Source: Abelmoschus esculentus (taxonomy: Eukaryota > Streptophyta > Magnoliopsida > Malvales > Malvaceae). Taken from it: a DNA stretch of 64,000 nucleotides. Where the stretch lies: assembly GCA_035048815.1 (NCBI GenBank), contig JAUCBN010000046.1:12006999-12070998 (forward strand), read 5' to 3'. The notes beneath the pieces were generated by a model. It had not been told where the DNA came from. It worked only from the letters and a program-made list of their open reading frames with translations, and searched no databases. Made by a program: the position numbers and the translations under genes. Positions 1 to 11,015 of this stretch are shown here, piece by piece (positions within the stretch are counted from its first letter, which is position 1; each line of letters starts with the position of its first letter).

Positions 1-429
1 CTCGATGGGTACCAGTTTCCCATGGGGTGTTCGCGTAACAAAGATCATCTTTGATGAGCTCGTAGTCCTCGACAGTGACTCCTTCATGAATTCGACGTGG
101 ATGTCACTGTCAGGGGTGAGGCCGTAGAAATTATTGATTGTCTCGGCATCGAGCTGGACTGGCCTGCCGCGGCAATGAACGAAGAGGGAGTCTTTGCTGG
201 GCCCGTGCGCGTAGAACTCCCGGACGATCGTGGCATTCGCCTGGGCAGTTTGGAGATAGAAAATTTCCCAGTTTTGGTACTTAATTCTATCGAAGAGGTA
301 GTGCTCAATACCGTAGTTCTCTTCATCTACATGTTGGAAACCTTGCTCCCCCCATAGTTTCCGAGCGATGAAAGATCGTTTGAAGCGATCTTCAACATTG
401 GCGGGGGCGAATCGCTTGTATGTTGCCAT
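1..429 (-). pseudogene. Element A ORF3 (plant-transposon-protein domain), 5' part, frameshifted
   Basis: Begins at an ATG on the minus strand (CAT at 427-429) and reads MATYKRFAPANVEDRF, matching the starts of the third ORFs in elements B and C. It belongs to the family seen after pol in Athila-type elements, often annotated as 'putative plant transposon protein' (I believe PF20167). Its biochemical role is unknown. No signal peptide or membrane segment is visible in this part, so calling it an envelope would not be supported. Around residue 110 the frame shifts relative to B (after the EFM motif), so the product is broken before it leaves the window. Confidence 0.7.
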
Positions 430-897
430 CAAGATTGAGAGATGTGATTTCTTGGAGTTTTTCTTGAAAAGAATCTGGAGTTTAGCGAAGATTAGTGGGC
501 AGAGAGTAATGTGAGAGAGAGATTGTTATGAATACTAAAGAAAGAAAGAAAGAAAGAGTGAATAGTTCAAGAGGAAGGAGTTTCTTATATAGGCCTCGGC
601 CTTGTGACCGTTGAAGCCACTAGCCGTTTTGTAACCGTTTCCTTTTTCTGCCGCGGCAGGAATCTCGGCAGACTAGCCGTTGCACTGTTCTGCCCGTTGG
701 GACTGCTGCGGCCCTGACACTGTTTTATTGCCTCGGCAGAGTTCCTGCTGTGAACTATTTCTCCTTTATTCTTGCTTTTTATTCCTAAATAAAACACACA
801 AAAGAAAAATACTTAAAGCAAAAATAATTAGAGAAAATAAAAAGAAATAAAAATAAACTAATTAATCCTAATATATTAATAAAGAAAAGGGAGAAGA
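430..897 (-). promoter_or_regulatory. Spacer between pol tail and ORF3 with TATA box (element A)
   Basis: Non-coding spacer of about 470 bases. On the minus strand a TATATAAG box (584-591) lies about 155 bases before the ORF3 ATG, in the context GGCCGAGGCCTATATAAGAA. The same box and context precede ORF3 in elements B and C. The palindrome CTGCCGCGGCAG is at 648-659, and a GAAA-rich simple repeat lies at 536-556. An internal promoter giving ORF3 its own transcript is an inference. Confidence 0.5.
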
Positions 898-2499
898 TCA
901 TGTTACTGGTGGAGAGCATGCAAATGCATCTCCCAAAATTATTCTCTCCCTTAGGCCCAAATTGTGAATCGGTTGTGGGCTATTCTTTTTTTTTTCTGTG
1001 TGTCCATCCACCTTGGGCTTAATCTTCTTGCCGAATATCCTGCCGAGCAGACTGCCAAGGCAGGATACTTTAATGTCTACTGATTCGATGGTCTTGCACT
1101 CCTCTGGATCATCATATTTTTTTAAGTTGTGGAATGCATTGAGTTTGACTTGTTGGTCATTGACCCACATTGTCAACTCTCATTTTTCCACGTCAATTAG
1201 AGTACGTCCAGTTGCAAGGAAAGGTCTCCCAAGGATGATCGGTGCATTGTCATCTGCTTCACAATCAAGGACAAGGAAGTCAGCAGGAAAAATAAACTTA
1301 TTTACTCTAACCAGTATGTCCTCGATTTTTCCTTTGGGTTGCACATAGGATCGATCTGCTAGTTGGAGCATCACTGTTGTAGGTTTCGCCCTTCCAATTC
1401 TAGGCTTTTGAAAGAATGATTTGGGCATGAGATTTATGCTTGCTCCAAGGTCGCATAGGGCCTTACCTTTATAATACTTACCTATCGCACAAGGTATAGT
1501 AAAGCAGCTAGGATCTTTTAACTTTGGTGGCATGCGGTTATGCAGCATTGCCATGCATACCTCGGTAGCAGCCACTGTCTCAAACTCACCTATTCGTTTC
1601 CTCTTTGACACCATGTCCTTTAGGAACTTGACATAGTTCAGCATTTGTTCAATAGCTTCAACGAAATGTATGTTGATGTGGACTTGCTTCAAGATGTCGA
1701 GGAACTTCTTGAATTGTTGGTCCTGTTTTTGCTTTTTCAACCTTTGTGGGAAAGGTGATGGTGGTCTCATCTCATCCAGGGTTTCTTTAGTTTGAATTTT
1801 AATACCTGGCACCACTGGAGTTGTTGCTGCCTCGGCAGGCTGCTCAGGAGCTGCAGTGCTTTCTGCTGGGGCAGTGTTGTCAGCTTCAGTTTGCTTGGCC
1901 TTTTCTTTTGCTAGATCAGCTGATTGAAATTGGCTCTCTGGGATCTTTTCCTTCAGCTGTAGACCACTTCTAGTAGTGATTGCTTTGCATTGTTCATGGC
2001 TCATTACCTTAGCAACTTCAGTATTGCTAGGTAGTCCTCCTTGTGGTCTAGTGTTTATGCATTGAGCAAACTGCCCAACCTGAGTTTTCAGCGTTTTAAT
2101 GGCCGCTTCTTGATTTTGCAACCTCATCTCAGTTCTATTCATGAAGGCATTTGTTATCTTGATGAAATTGCTATTCTCTGCCATGTATGACTCAGTTTTC
2201 ATCATGAAAGCCTTTAGCGTGTTCTCCAATGAACTTACCGGTTGCTGCTGCATCTGCTGCTGCAGCATTGACTGCTGGGCTTGCTGCTGCGGTATCGGTT
2301 GCTAAAATCTGAAGGTTGGGTGATTGGGTTTAAGGCATTGTTAGGGTTACTCCATGATAAGTTTGGATGCCTCTTCCATGAGGGGTTGTACGTGTTGGAC
2401 ATCACATTGTTGCGATTGTAGTTCCCAACATACATACCAGTTTCTTGATTCATGCAATCGGAGGAACTATGGTTACCTCCACATAAGTCACAATAGGAA
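898..2499 (-). pseudogene. Element A zinc knuckle-linker-protease region, broken
   Basis: Continues the gag-pro polyprotein in shifted frames. The zinc-knuckle part has lost its first cysteines to a frameshift at about 2500. The segment at 2235-2453 reads the conserved YVGNYNRNN and NPSWKRHPNLSWSN motifs, then shifts frame near 2290. From 2268 a long frame encodes a Q-rich linker and the aspartic protease (ALCDLGASINLMP, then ILGRPFLATGRTLIDVEK). The frame ends at 1180-1182, where a glycine codon of element B has become TGA. After that stop it continues to the fused pol-tail motif RIILGDAFACSPPVT at 898. In an intact family member the protease would process the polyprotein; here it cannot be made whole. 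Confidence 0.8.
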
Positions 2500-3444
2500 T
2501 CAATTTACCTTGACCTCACGGGTATTTTGTTGTAACTGTAGGTTTTGCACCATCTTGGTAAGAGAAGCCAATTGTGCTGCCACTGAACTTGTTGTGTCTA
2601 ATTCATTTACCGTGGCTTGGCGTCTTACTCCTCCTCGCCTAGATGTAGGAAACTGAAAGTCATTCTTCGCGAGTTTATTCAATATTTCAATAGCTTCCTC
2701 AGGTGCTTTATCCAGGAGTGTTCCGTTTGCCGAGACATCTAACATCATCCTTGTCGGGGCATTCGTGGCATTGTAAAACATTGTCACTTGTGTCCATAGG
2801 GGAAATCCATGCAAAGGACACTTGTGCAATATTTCCCTGTAGCGTTCCCATGCCTCGTACATTGGTTCGTCTTCTGCCTGTCGAAAAGAAGTAATTTCAT
2901 TACGGATTCTATCATATAAATTAGTGGGATTAAAACGAGTAATGAAATCACGGCAAAGTTCACTCCAGGAACTAATAGGTCCTGCTGGGATGCCATTTAA
3001 CCACGCTTTCGCCCTATCCCTCAGTGAATAGGGGAATAGCTTTAATCGCAAGACATCTTCATGGACTCCTTGGATTTTGAAAGAGTTGCAGATTTCCATG
3101 AAGGACTTGAGGTGCTGCCTTGCGTCTTCAGTTGCAAACCCACCAAATTGTCCAATTGTATTTAACATATTGAACATAACAGGTTTTAGTTCAAAATGGG
3201 TTGCTTCAATCTCCGGTGTAACGACTCCTGGGTTTAATCCGTTTAAGTCCTCCTCTAGGAAGTCTCTGATAGTGAGCTGCCACGGCCCAGGTGGCGGCGG
3301 AAGTCCTCCATTGCCGACAGGTAAGTTTTGTCCTGCCGGGTGTTCTGCCATGGCTCCTTGGATCTGTCTCCTCAACCTTTGCCTTGTTCTTTCGATCTTT
3401 GGATCTAACTCGTACAAGGGTTTGGTTGGATTGGCCCTGGTCAT
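2500..3444 (-). pseudogene. Element A gag, capsid-type protein truncated by frameshift
   Basis: Start chosen at MTRANPTKPLYELDP (3444), which matches the starts in B and C; the open frame extends 20 hydrophobic residues further upstream, but that stretch overlaps the leader and is unlikely to be translated. It contains the retrotransposon gag domain, with landmarks FMEICNSFKIQGVHEDVLRL, DRAKAWLN and the FNPTNLYDRIRNEI block. Gag would form the virus-like particle. The frame ends in VKVN and a stop. Compared with element B, one extra base near 2503 shifts the frame just before the zinc knuckle. Confidence 0.82.
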
Positions 3445-3518
3445 ACACCACGAAAAACAAAAGTAAAATAAAAATAAAAATAAACAAGAAAATAAAGAAA
3501 ACAAAATTTAGTTGCCAG

Positions 3519-3536
3519 TCCCCGACAACGGCGCCA
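3519..3536 (-). other. Primer binding site of element A (tRNA-Asp type)
   Basis: The minus strand reads TGGCGCCGTTGTCGGGGA. This is complementary to the 3' end of plant tRNA-Asp except for one change (GTC instead of GCC). It lies six bases inside the 5' LTR, as expected for minus-strand priming. Confidence 0.85.
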
Positions 3537-3542
3537 AAAACT

Positions 3543-4244
3543 TGTCGCGTGTCAAAAGTGCGCGTTTAGTGCAAGTGGACACATCGAAAGTAATAAGTGA
3601 TAAGTATTTTATCGAGTTATCGTCTCCTCAGGGACCGGTATACTTAATATGCTTTCTTCACCTTCTTGTTCTATAGAAAAGTAAAGAACACAAGTTAGTT
3701 GATTTGATTTATCTAAACTAAAATAACTAAATAAAAATAAAGAGTTGAAATAATAGAGAGAGATGGGCTAGGATCCAGTTGCGTCGTATTGTTGATTTGA
3801 TTGATTTGTCTCTGTCCAATGCAATTGTATATCACTGCCTCGGCAGCACTGCAGTTTACTGCCTTGGCAGCGACAATATTGTCTGCCGCGACAATCCCTT
3901 GCTTGTGGGTAGACTTTACTGCTAGCCAGCTCCAATCCATGGGCTTCAAGTCCAGACACGTTCCTTGGATTTTTATCTTTCCATCGCCTATAGTCTTGCT
4001 TCCTGCCTTTTTGCTGCTGCCTCGGCATCAAATCCTGCCTCGGCCTTGTCGCTGCCGCGGCACTGGTTCTCCTTCACATATATGAAAACGCAGTAAAACG
4101 TGCCTTTTTCTGTAAATATTATCTATATGAGTATAACTTCTAAATATATCACATTAAGCACATGCATTGGTCCGAGTGGGTGTATATTTGGTGATGAATG
4201 CCCATAAAAGGAGTAAAAAGTGATAGTGTGTTAAGCACTTATCA
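3543..4244 (-). repeat. 5' LTR of element A with large internal deletion
   Basis: Starts TGATAAGTGCTTAACACAC (from 4244) and ends TTTTGACACGCGACA (3543) on the minus strand. It is about 702 bases against about 1330 in the related LTRs. Compared with the solo LTR at 27348-28675, about 625 bases are missing between the GCTGGCTAGCA and GTAAAGTCTACCCA landmarks. The gap removes the TATATAA box and most of the transcribed leader, so this LTR is probably promoter-dead. Confidence 0.85.
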
Positions 4245-5480
4245 GCTTTCTTGCGTCTTCTTCATCTATAGAAGGATTAAAATAAAAAACACAAGTGAAT
4301 TGAGTTTGAGTAAACTAAATAACTTGAATAATAAAACAAACTAAATAAATAGAAAGTAATCAGAATGAGAAGATGGCTAGGATCCAGTTGTGTTGTATTG
4401 TGGATTCAATTGACTCGTCTCTGTCCAATGCAATCACATAACACTGCCTCGGCAGCACTGCAGTTTTACTGCCTTCACAGTGATGATGTTTTCCGCCGCG
4501 TCAATCCCTTGCTCATGGGTAGACTTACCAAGATTTGGCAAAGTGTCCTTTGGTGACTCCGCTTATCCCTAAGTCGAAGTACTGTTGATGGCTAGTCCTT
4601 GATGATACCTCCCGGCGTAAATCAATTATACTCACCAACCAATCCCACACTTCTTTTAGCCGCTGAAACTCTAACCTATCCCTAGGCCGAGTTAGTATTT
4701 TCCAATTAGAAAAATACCGTGCTTATCCCTTTCGTGAGCCTAACTCTCCCGATATTAGACTAATAAATCTCTTACAAACTTCTCTCCCGAGCTTGAATGC
4801 AAGATCAATGAATAACAAAGAATAAGCAAATCTTGATGCTTTATTGCATTGAAACAAAAGACAAACTTCAATCTCGTCTCACAAATACTAAACAACCTTC
4901 ACCTAAGCCTAAAGGAATTTAGAACATAATGAGATAAAGAAAACTCTAAACTAATTTCTCTCTTGTACGCTTTTATGATTTCTCCTTGGTCGGCTATTGT
5001 TTATATAGACTTGACCTAGGGCAAACCTTTCCTAAGTAGGAATACAACTTGGAGTAAAACACAAGTCAAGTGAATAAAATAATTGTTTTATTTCCAAGTT
5101 TATTCCCATAAGGAATCTTTTCCGCGTGGCCTTTGACTTGGGCTTTCTGCTTGCTTCCCAGCTCCAATCCTTGCGGTGTTTGTCTAGAAACGTCCACCTT
5201 ATTTTTATCTTCAAGTCGCCTATAATATCAGTACTTGTCCTTCAGCTGCTGTCGCGGCCTCAGGTTCTGCTTCGGCCACACTTACTGCCGCGGCAGTGGT
5301 TATTCCTGCATTTGCATAAAAGATGCCGTAAAGTCTGCATTGTCTATAAATATCATCTTCATAAGTTACAAAAGCAGAATATCTAAATATCTCACATTAA
5401 GTACATGCTTTAGTCCAAGTAGGTGTAGATTAGGTGATTTTTGTCCATGAAAGGTGTAAAAAGTGATAGTGAACTTATCA
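4245..5480 (-). repeat. 3' LTR of element C, interrupted by element A
   Basis: Closely matches 14066-15310 in the other LTR of C, including the CCTCCCGGCGTAAATCAATT block. It starts next to the polypurine tract at 5480, with a small deletion of the TTAAGC found in the other copy. It breaks off at 4245, where element A begins; the remainder lies left of the window. TATA-like TTTATATA at 5000-5007 (read on + strand) is the core promoter position. Palindromes CTGCCTCGGCAG (4444-4455) and CTGCCGCGGCAG (5285-5296) are present. Confidence 0.85.
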
Positions 5481-5493
5481 CACCCCCAAAATC
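5481..5493 (-). other. Polypurine tract of element C
   Basis: The minus strand reads GATTTTGGGGGTG directly before the LTR. It is in the right place to prime plus-strand synthesis. The equivalent in element B is CGAGTTTGGTGGTG. Confidence 0.75.
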
Positions 5494-6311
5494 GAGCTAT
5501 TGCTTGTCCTCAAGCAATGCAAACCATCAAATTGCCAAACCTTATTCACTTTTGGTCTTAGTTTTTCATCTATTCTCCCTACCATAACTATGCCTATTCT
5601 TAAGCCTTAACCCTTCGGTTACCCAAGGATTTACTCGGAGACAAGCTGTAAGATTTTGTGAGTGTGTGCATTTTTGTGGACAAGTTTGATTAAAGGCTTT
5701 CTTAGACAAACTCTAAGATCAAGACAAATAGACTTTGGAATTTATTCTTCCTATAGTATTAACACTTGAGCCAATTTCAGGCACCTCAAGGGTTGTGCTT
5801 TATTACTCGCTATTTTTTTGCATAAACTAGAGCCAATTTCGGGCACCTCTAGTTATCATTCCATAAATCCAAGTCTTTATCACCTAAGTCCATTAAAAGA
5901 ATTCCTAAAATCACACAAGTCCCAAAAGTGATCTTAAAATCAATCTTATAGCAAGCTTCTAAGTTCTTACTTAAGTATCCTAAAGTTAAGCCTTCTAAAC
6001 AAGACCTAACCATGGTAAGAAGAATGATTTCTATAGCCTCAAAAGAATAAACTAAAGCAATATTGAAGTAGATCAGTGCAAAAGTATAGACAATAATTCA
6101 AGTAAGGTGGTGGAGACAAAAAAAAAATTAAAATCAGCTTAAATACTTCCTTTCATGGTAAGGCTGCGATAGTGAATTACCTCGGCAGTAGATCTACACC
6201 CCCAAACTCGAACCAAGCATTTTCCTCAATTCTTATTACCATAGCACAAAGCAGGAACAAAATATGAAAAGGAACAAGTAGATATATAACAGCAGCATAA
6301 AAATGTAAAAT
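5494..6311 (-). other. 3' noncoding region of element C with two covarying stem-loops
   Basis: No ORF is credible here. On the minus strand two stem-loops share the loop GTGCCYGAAATTGGC but have different stems: AACTAGAG/CTCTAGTT (5825-5832 with 5847-5854) and CTTGAG/CTCAAG (5765-5770 with 5785-5790). Both recur in element B. The stretch also contains GGCTATAGAAATCATTCTT (about 6020-6038), the uninterrupted form of the site where a solo LTR entered element B. Confidence 0.7.
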
Positions 6312-7855
6312 TTAAAGGGACTCCGAAGAGCTGCTTGTGACAATCAGTTTCCGTGGCCTTGCTGCCGATTGTTTTGTTTTGGGGGATGGTGATGGCTGAG
6401 CCTTGGCCTGTCGGAGCGGTTGGACTCGTGTGGGTGGTGTTCGTTGCATAGGAGCATTTACTTCCTCGCCTTCTTCCTCATCGGCAATTTCTTCCGTAGT
6501 CATTATATCCGTCCCGCCTTCATCTTCTACATTTATTGGTTCTGCACAGGCCGGATGAGTACTGGGCCCGGCAGCTGTGGAGGTTTGATGCACATAATCA
6601 TTAATCTCTACCGAGAGACTGTCCATTATGATGGGGGATCCTGGTGGCGTGCTAAAAATAGCTCTCCTCTTGGATGGCCGTCAGCTGGCAGATGATGCCG
6701 CGGCAGGCGCTGCTGGTCGAGATGGGCCTGCGGCATGGAATTGCTGATGATAGCCAGGAGGGTAGAACGACCTCGGACCTCCTGGTGCTGGAGTGGTCTA
6801 GGTGAAGGGTGCAACCATGACAAACATACCGGTGGGGAAGTCCGGGAACTGGGTCCCTTGGTGTGGAAAATGACTTACTATTATGTGGGCTAGGGCGTGT
6901 TGAAATCCCGCTGATACTCCATAAATTTTTGCTGCTGGATGTCCATTGCTGCCATTCTCTGGAGCAGCTCCTGGTAATTGTCTGCTGGGGCTGAGCTGTG
7001 GGAAGCGGTAGGTATATTTGCCGTGTATTGGGCCCCGACAGAGGTTTCGGCAGTGCCTGGTTGGGGAGTCGCTTGAACTGGTTCTGCCTGTGTGATCTGC
7101 ATGACTCTGTGGCAAAACTCCCTTGTCCAGCCGCGCCTATGGACGGTGATCTCATCGGTATCCTCAGTTGGAACGCCCACGACATTTCAGATCCCCGTGA
7201 TGAGGCAGGGGAAATATAAAGGCCCCTTCTCCTTTCGGCCACACTCATAGATTTCTTGGATTATCAGCTCTCCGACGTTGCTGCTGCGTTTGTTGATGAT
7301 AGACTGAATAAGAACCATCCTCCGCTTGTCGACGGTGTTGTTGTGGGAGGTAGGGATAAGTCTTCTCTTGAAAAACGTGTTCCACAGCTTGGCCTCGAGT
7401 TTTAAGTTTTGTCTTGCCACTGAACCACGGTGGGAACCAGTTTCCCAACTAGTGTTGGCATAACACAAATCATCCTTGATGAGTTCATAGTCTTCATTGG
7501 TGATGTCTTCCATAAATGCAGAATGGTTATCAAGATCAGGGGTCATGCCATAGAACAGATTAATTGTCTCGGCATCAAGTCTGATCGGCTTGCCTCAGTA
7601 GTGCACATATAGAGATTCCTTGCTCGGCCCATGTGCGTAGAATTCCCGCACTATTGTTGCATTGGCTTGAGTGGGTTGCAAACAAAAAATTTTCCATTCT
7701 TGATATTTGATCCTATCGAATAAGTAGTTCTCGATACCATAGTTTTCTTCATTAGAGTGCTGGAAGCCTTGATCTTCCCATAATTGTCGAGCAACAAAAG
7801 AACGGTTGAAACGTTCGACCACATATGCGGGAGCAAATCTATTGTAGGTAGCCAT
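6312..7855 (-). pseudogene. Element C ORF3 (plant-transposon-protein domain), broken
   Basis: Starts MATYNRFAPAYVVERF at 7855 and ends in TSSSSESL with a stop at 6312. Open segments lie at 7595-7855, 7187-7546, 6890-7180, 6798-7115 and 6312-6626 in changing frames, so several stops and frameshifts interrupt it. Landmarks in order are FYAHGPSKESLYV, FMEDITNEDYELIKDDL, WNTFFKRRLIPTSHNN, LYFPCLITGI, QRMAAMDIQQQKFMEYQ, an acidic stretch (EEGEEVNAP) and a basic Ser-rich tail. The function of this family is unknown. No transmembrane segment or furin-like site was seen, which argues against a fusion-type envelope. Confidence 0.75.
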
Positions 7856-8266
7856 TGAGAGTTGTGAGAGATTGAGAGAAAATAGTTGAGAGTAAATAGA
7901 AAGTTCAAAGATTCAAGAGTGCAAGAGTGAATAGTTCATTGTGAAAAGGTTCTTATATAGGCCTTGTCTGTGAGCTAGCCGTTTCTAGCCGTTGGCATTT
8001 ACTACCGCGACCCTAGATTTGCGCAAGACTAGCCGTTAGGCTATTTCTGCCCGTTGGACTGCTGCGGCCCTGACACTGTACTTTGTTGCGGCAGAGTGTA
8101 GACTGTTTCACTATGCATCTTGATTCTTTTCCTAAAACTTTAAAAATAAAAATGAAAAATTAGAAATAAAAATGCAGGAAAATAATAAAACACGGAAATT
8201 ATAAAAACGTTTAAACTAAACTAATCCTAAAAATGCAATAAAATAAAATAAAATAACTGAAAAAAA
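7856..8266 (-). promoter_or_regulatory. Spacer with TATA box upstream of ORF3 (element C)
   Basis: Between the pol stop (8267) and the ORF3 ATG (7855). The minus strand has CCTATATAAGAACC with TATATAAG at 7952-7959, about 100 bases before ORF3. The box and its CACTCTTG-type downstream context are shared with elements A and B. A subgenomic promoter for ORF3 is inferred. The rest of the spacer is A-rich with no ORF. Confidence 0.5.
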
Positions 8267-9560
8267 TTAGTTCACAATAGGAGTGCATGCAAGTGCATCT
8301 CCTAAGGTGATGGTTTCCACAAGCCTTATATCATGTGTTCCAGCATAGTGCTTCAAACGTTGGCCATTAAATTTGAACTCATGCCCATCTTTTTGTGATT
8401 TTATCGTGACTGCCCCATGTGGGTAGGCTTGAACAACATCAAATGGGCCTGACCATCTGGACTTGAGTTTGCTTGGGAACAGTTTGAGCCTGAAATTGAA
8501 AAGAAGAACTTGATGCCTCGGCAGAAACTGTCTCGACAGTAATTTATGATCATGCCATCTTTTGGTTTTTTCCTTGTAGATTTTGGCATTTTCATAAGCT
8601 GCTACTCGGAATTCTTCAATTTCATTGAGATCTAACAGTCTTTTCTGGCCAACTTTCTCCCATTCCATGTTTAGATTCTTGGCTGCCCAGTATGCTTTAT
8701 GTTCAATTTTTACGGGAAAATGGCATGCCTTTCCAAATACAAGCCTGTATGGGGATGTTCCCAATGGGGTCTTGTAGGCTGTCCTATATGCCCACAGTGC
8801 ATCGTCTAAATGGTAAGACCAATCCTTTCGAGATGGGTTGACCACCTTTTCAAGGATTTGTTTCAATTCCCTGTTTGATATTTCGGCCTGCCATTTGTTT
8901 GTGGATGATATGCTGTGGCAATCCAATATGTGATGCCTAACTTCTTTAAGGTCGCGGCAATGAGTCTATTGTCAAAGTGCTTACCTTCATCACTAATTAT
9001 TGCTCTAGGAATTCCAAATCTGGTGAAGATATTTCTTTCGAGGAATTTCTTCAGTCTTGGAATCATTGTGTGGTGTAGCAATTGCTTCGACCCATTTAGA
9101 GACATAATCCACTACGACAAGGATATAGAGATTGCCTTGAGATGATGGGAATGGTCCCATAAAGTCTATTCCCCAAACATGAAACAATTCTACTTCCATT
9201 ATGGACTGCAATGGTATCTCATTACGTCTAGAGATGTTGCCCGTACGTTGGCATCGATCACAGTGCTTATAATAGAGTTGGGCATCTTTAAAAAGTGTGG
9301 GCCAATAAAGGCCTGATTGAAGTACTTTGGCTGCGGTTCTATTCCCTCCAAAATGTCCTCACAAGGCAAATAATGGCAGTGCCGGAGCACTTCTTGTTGC
9401 TCTTCCTCTGGGAGACATCTTCTTATAACCTGATCTGCACATTGCTTGAACAAAAGAGGGTCGTCCCAGAAATAATGTCTTGCATTGTGCTGGAACCTCT
9501 TTTTTTCATTATAATTAAGGTTATAAGGTAAAACACCACTAGCTAAATAATTAACAAGAT
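8267..9560 (-). pseudogene. Element C integrase, broken
   Basis: C-terminal part of pol; it would insert cDNA into host chromatin. Visible parts in order: YFWDDPLLFKQCADQVIRRC and HCHYLPCED (remains of the HHCC zinc domain), VWGIDFMGPFPSSQGN with the first catalytic Asp (near 9175), IISDEGKHFDNR with the second Asp (near 8995), QAEISNREL with the catalytic Glu (near 8880), LWAYRTAYKTPLGTSPYRLV, then RWSGPFDVVQAYPHGAV, and the end LGDALACTPIVN. Open pieces at 9199-10134, 9005-9211, 8863-9105 and 8267-8926 are in different frames, so at least three frame breaks disable it. Confidence 0.82.
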
Positions 9561-10134
9561 CAACATACCAGGGAGTGGCTGTGACTGCGGCAAGGTCTTT
9601 TATCAATGATGCTGAAATATATTCACTTACCGATGTGGCAGCACAGTTGTATATTGCCGCGCGTGTTGCCTCGGCAGTATCTTCTGCTACTGCTGAGACT
9701 TGCAGGATGTGCTCGTCTGGGAATGCGTCTTGTATTTCTTCCAGTGGCATGCTTGTCTCCCCAGCTTCTAACCTGGAAAGATGATCAGCTACTTGGTTTT
9801 CCGTACCTCTCCTGTCCTTAATTTCTATTTCAATTTCCTGCAAAAGAAGAATCCATCTAATTAGTCTTGGTTTGGCATCCTTCTTTGAGAAAAGGTACCT
9901 GATTGCCGAATGGTCTGTGTGGACTGTCACTTTTGTTTCGAGAAGGTGGGATCGGAACTTATCAAAAGCAAAGACTACTGCTAGTAATTCCTTCTCCGTG
10001 GTGGTGAAATTAATTTGGGCCTCATTAAGGGTTTTACTAGCATAGTAAATAACATGGAAAATATTGTTCTTTCTTTGCCCAAGTGCTGCCCCGACAGAAT
10101 GATCACTAGCATCGCACATTATTTCAAAGGACAA
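9561..10134 (-). pseudogene. Element C RNase H domain of pol
   Basis: Reads IMCDASDHSVGAALGQ, TTTEKELLAVVFAFDKFRSHL and VHTDHSAIRYLFSKKDAKPR, the D, E and D landmarks of Ty3/gypsy RNase H. Then comes the DHLSRLE connection. The frame is open here, but it is joined to RT only through a frame change near 10130, so the polyprotein is interrupted. The enzyme would remove genomic RNA during reverse transcription. Confidence 0.8.
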
Positions 10135-11015
10135 GGCCCAATCTGAGGGGGATTACTATTGGTGCAGTGATCAGCTTCTCCTTGAGGGTCTCGAATACTT
10201 CACTACATTCTTTACTGAATTTAAACTTCTTATCCTGTTCAAGTAAAGCACATAAAGGTTTAGAAATTTTTGAAAAATTAGCGATAAACCTTTTATAAAA
10301 ACCTGCGTGACCCAAAAAGCTTCTAACTCCCTTGACTTTGTCAACTTCTATGCCTTGTGATAAAATTTTGTGACCCAAAACAATACCTTCCTTGACCATA
10401 AAGTGGCATTTTTCCCAATTAAGTAATAAATTAGATTCTTCACATCTTTGCAACACTTTTTCTAGATTGCCGAGGCAATGTTCGAAGTCATCTCCAAAGA
10501 CTGAAAAATCATCCATGAATACTTCCAGGAAGTCTTCCACCATATCATAAAAAATTGTCATCATGCACCGCTGAAAGGTTGTCGGGGCATTAAAAAGGCC
10601 GAACGACATTCTTCTAAATGCGTATGTTCCATACGGGTAAGTAAAGGTAGTTTTTGCCTAGTCCTTAGGGTCTATAGCAATTTGGTTATAACCTGAATAA
10701 CCATCAAGAAAACAATAAAAAGGCTTACCAGCAAGTCTATCAAGCATTTCATCAATAAAGGGCAATGGGAAATTGTCCTTCTTTGTTGCCTTATTTGGCT
10801 TGCGATAATCCATACAAACCCTCCAACCGGTCACAGTCCTAGTTGAGATTAGTTAATTGTTTTCATTGGTTATCACGATCATGCCTCCTTTCTTAGGTAC
10901 ACATTGTACCAGGCTCACCCATGTACTGTCAGAGATTGGGTAGATGATACCAGCATCAAGCCATTTGATTATTTCCTTGCGTACTATTTCTTTCATGGCG
11001 TGATTGAGTCTCCTT
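10124..11015 (-). pseudogene. Element C reverse transcriptase, broken
   Basis: The N-terminal RT part (about 11010-10610) is scattered among stops; pieces such as WVSLVQCVPKKGGM, RTVTGWRVCMDYR and FYCFLDGYSGYNQIAIDP can be read. The C-terminal part (10124-10609) is open: MSFGLFNAPTTFQRCMM, the catalytic FMDDFSVFG box, VLGHKILSQGIEVD, and FLGHAGFYKRFIANFSKISK. FMDD rather than YVDD is usual for Athila-type RTs. Stops such as WAKD-to-stop near 10660 make it non-functional. Confidence 0.82.

Larger units (their letters stand above)
1..4244 (-). mobile_element. Element A: non-autonomous Athila-like LTR retrotransposon (partial)
   Basis: Minus-strand Ty3/gypsy element that runs off the left window edge. 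In element order it shows a 5' LTR, a tRNA-Asp-type primer binding site, gag, protease and a third ORF. RT, RNase H and nearly all of integrase are missing: the protease reading frame is followed directly by a short tail matching the C-terminus of the pol polyprotein in element C (LGDAFACSPPVT here, LGDALACTPIVN there). The LTR abuts sequence from the middle of element C's LTR at 4245, so A was inserted into C. The five bases next to it (GCTTT, 4245-4249) should be its target duplication, but the partner lies outside the window. Gag-pro and ORF3 both carry frameshifts or stops. Confidence 0.85.

Noticed and set aside
6312..7855. ORF3 as a viral envelope glycoprotein
   Set aside because: No signal peptide, transmembrane segment, cleavage site or glycosylation cluster can be seen; placement after pol is the only argument.
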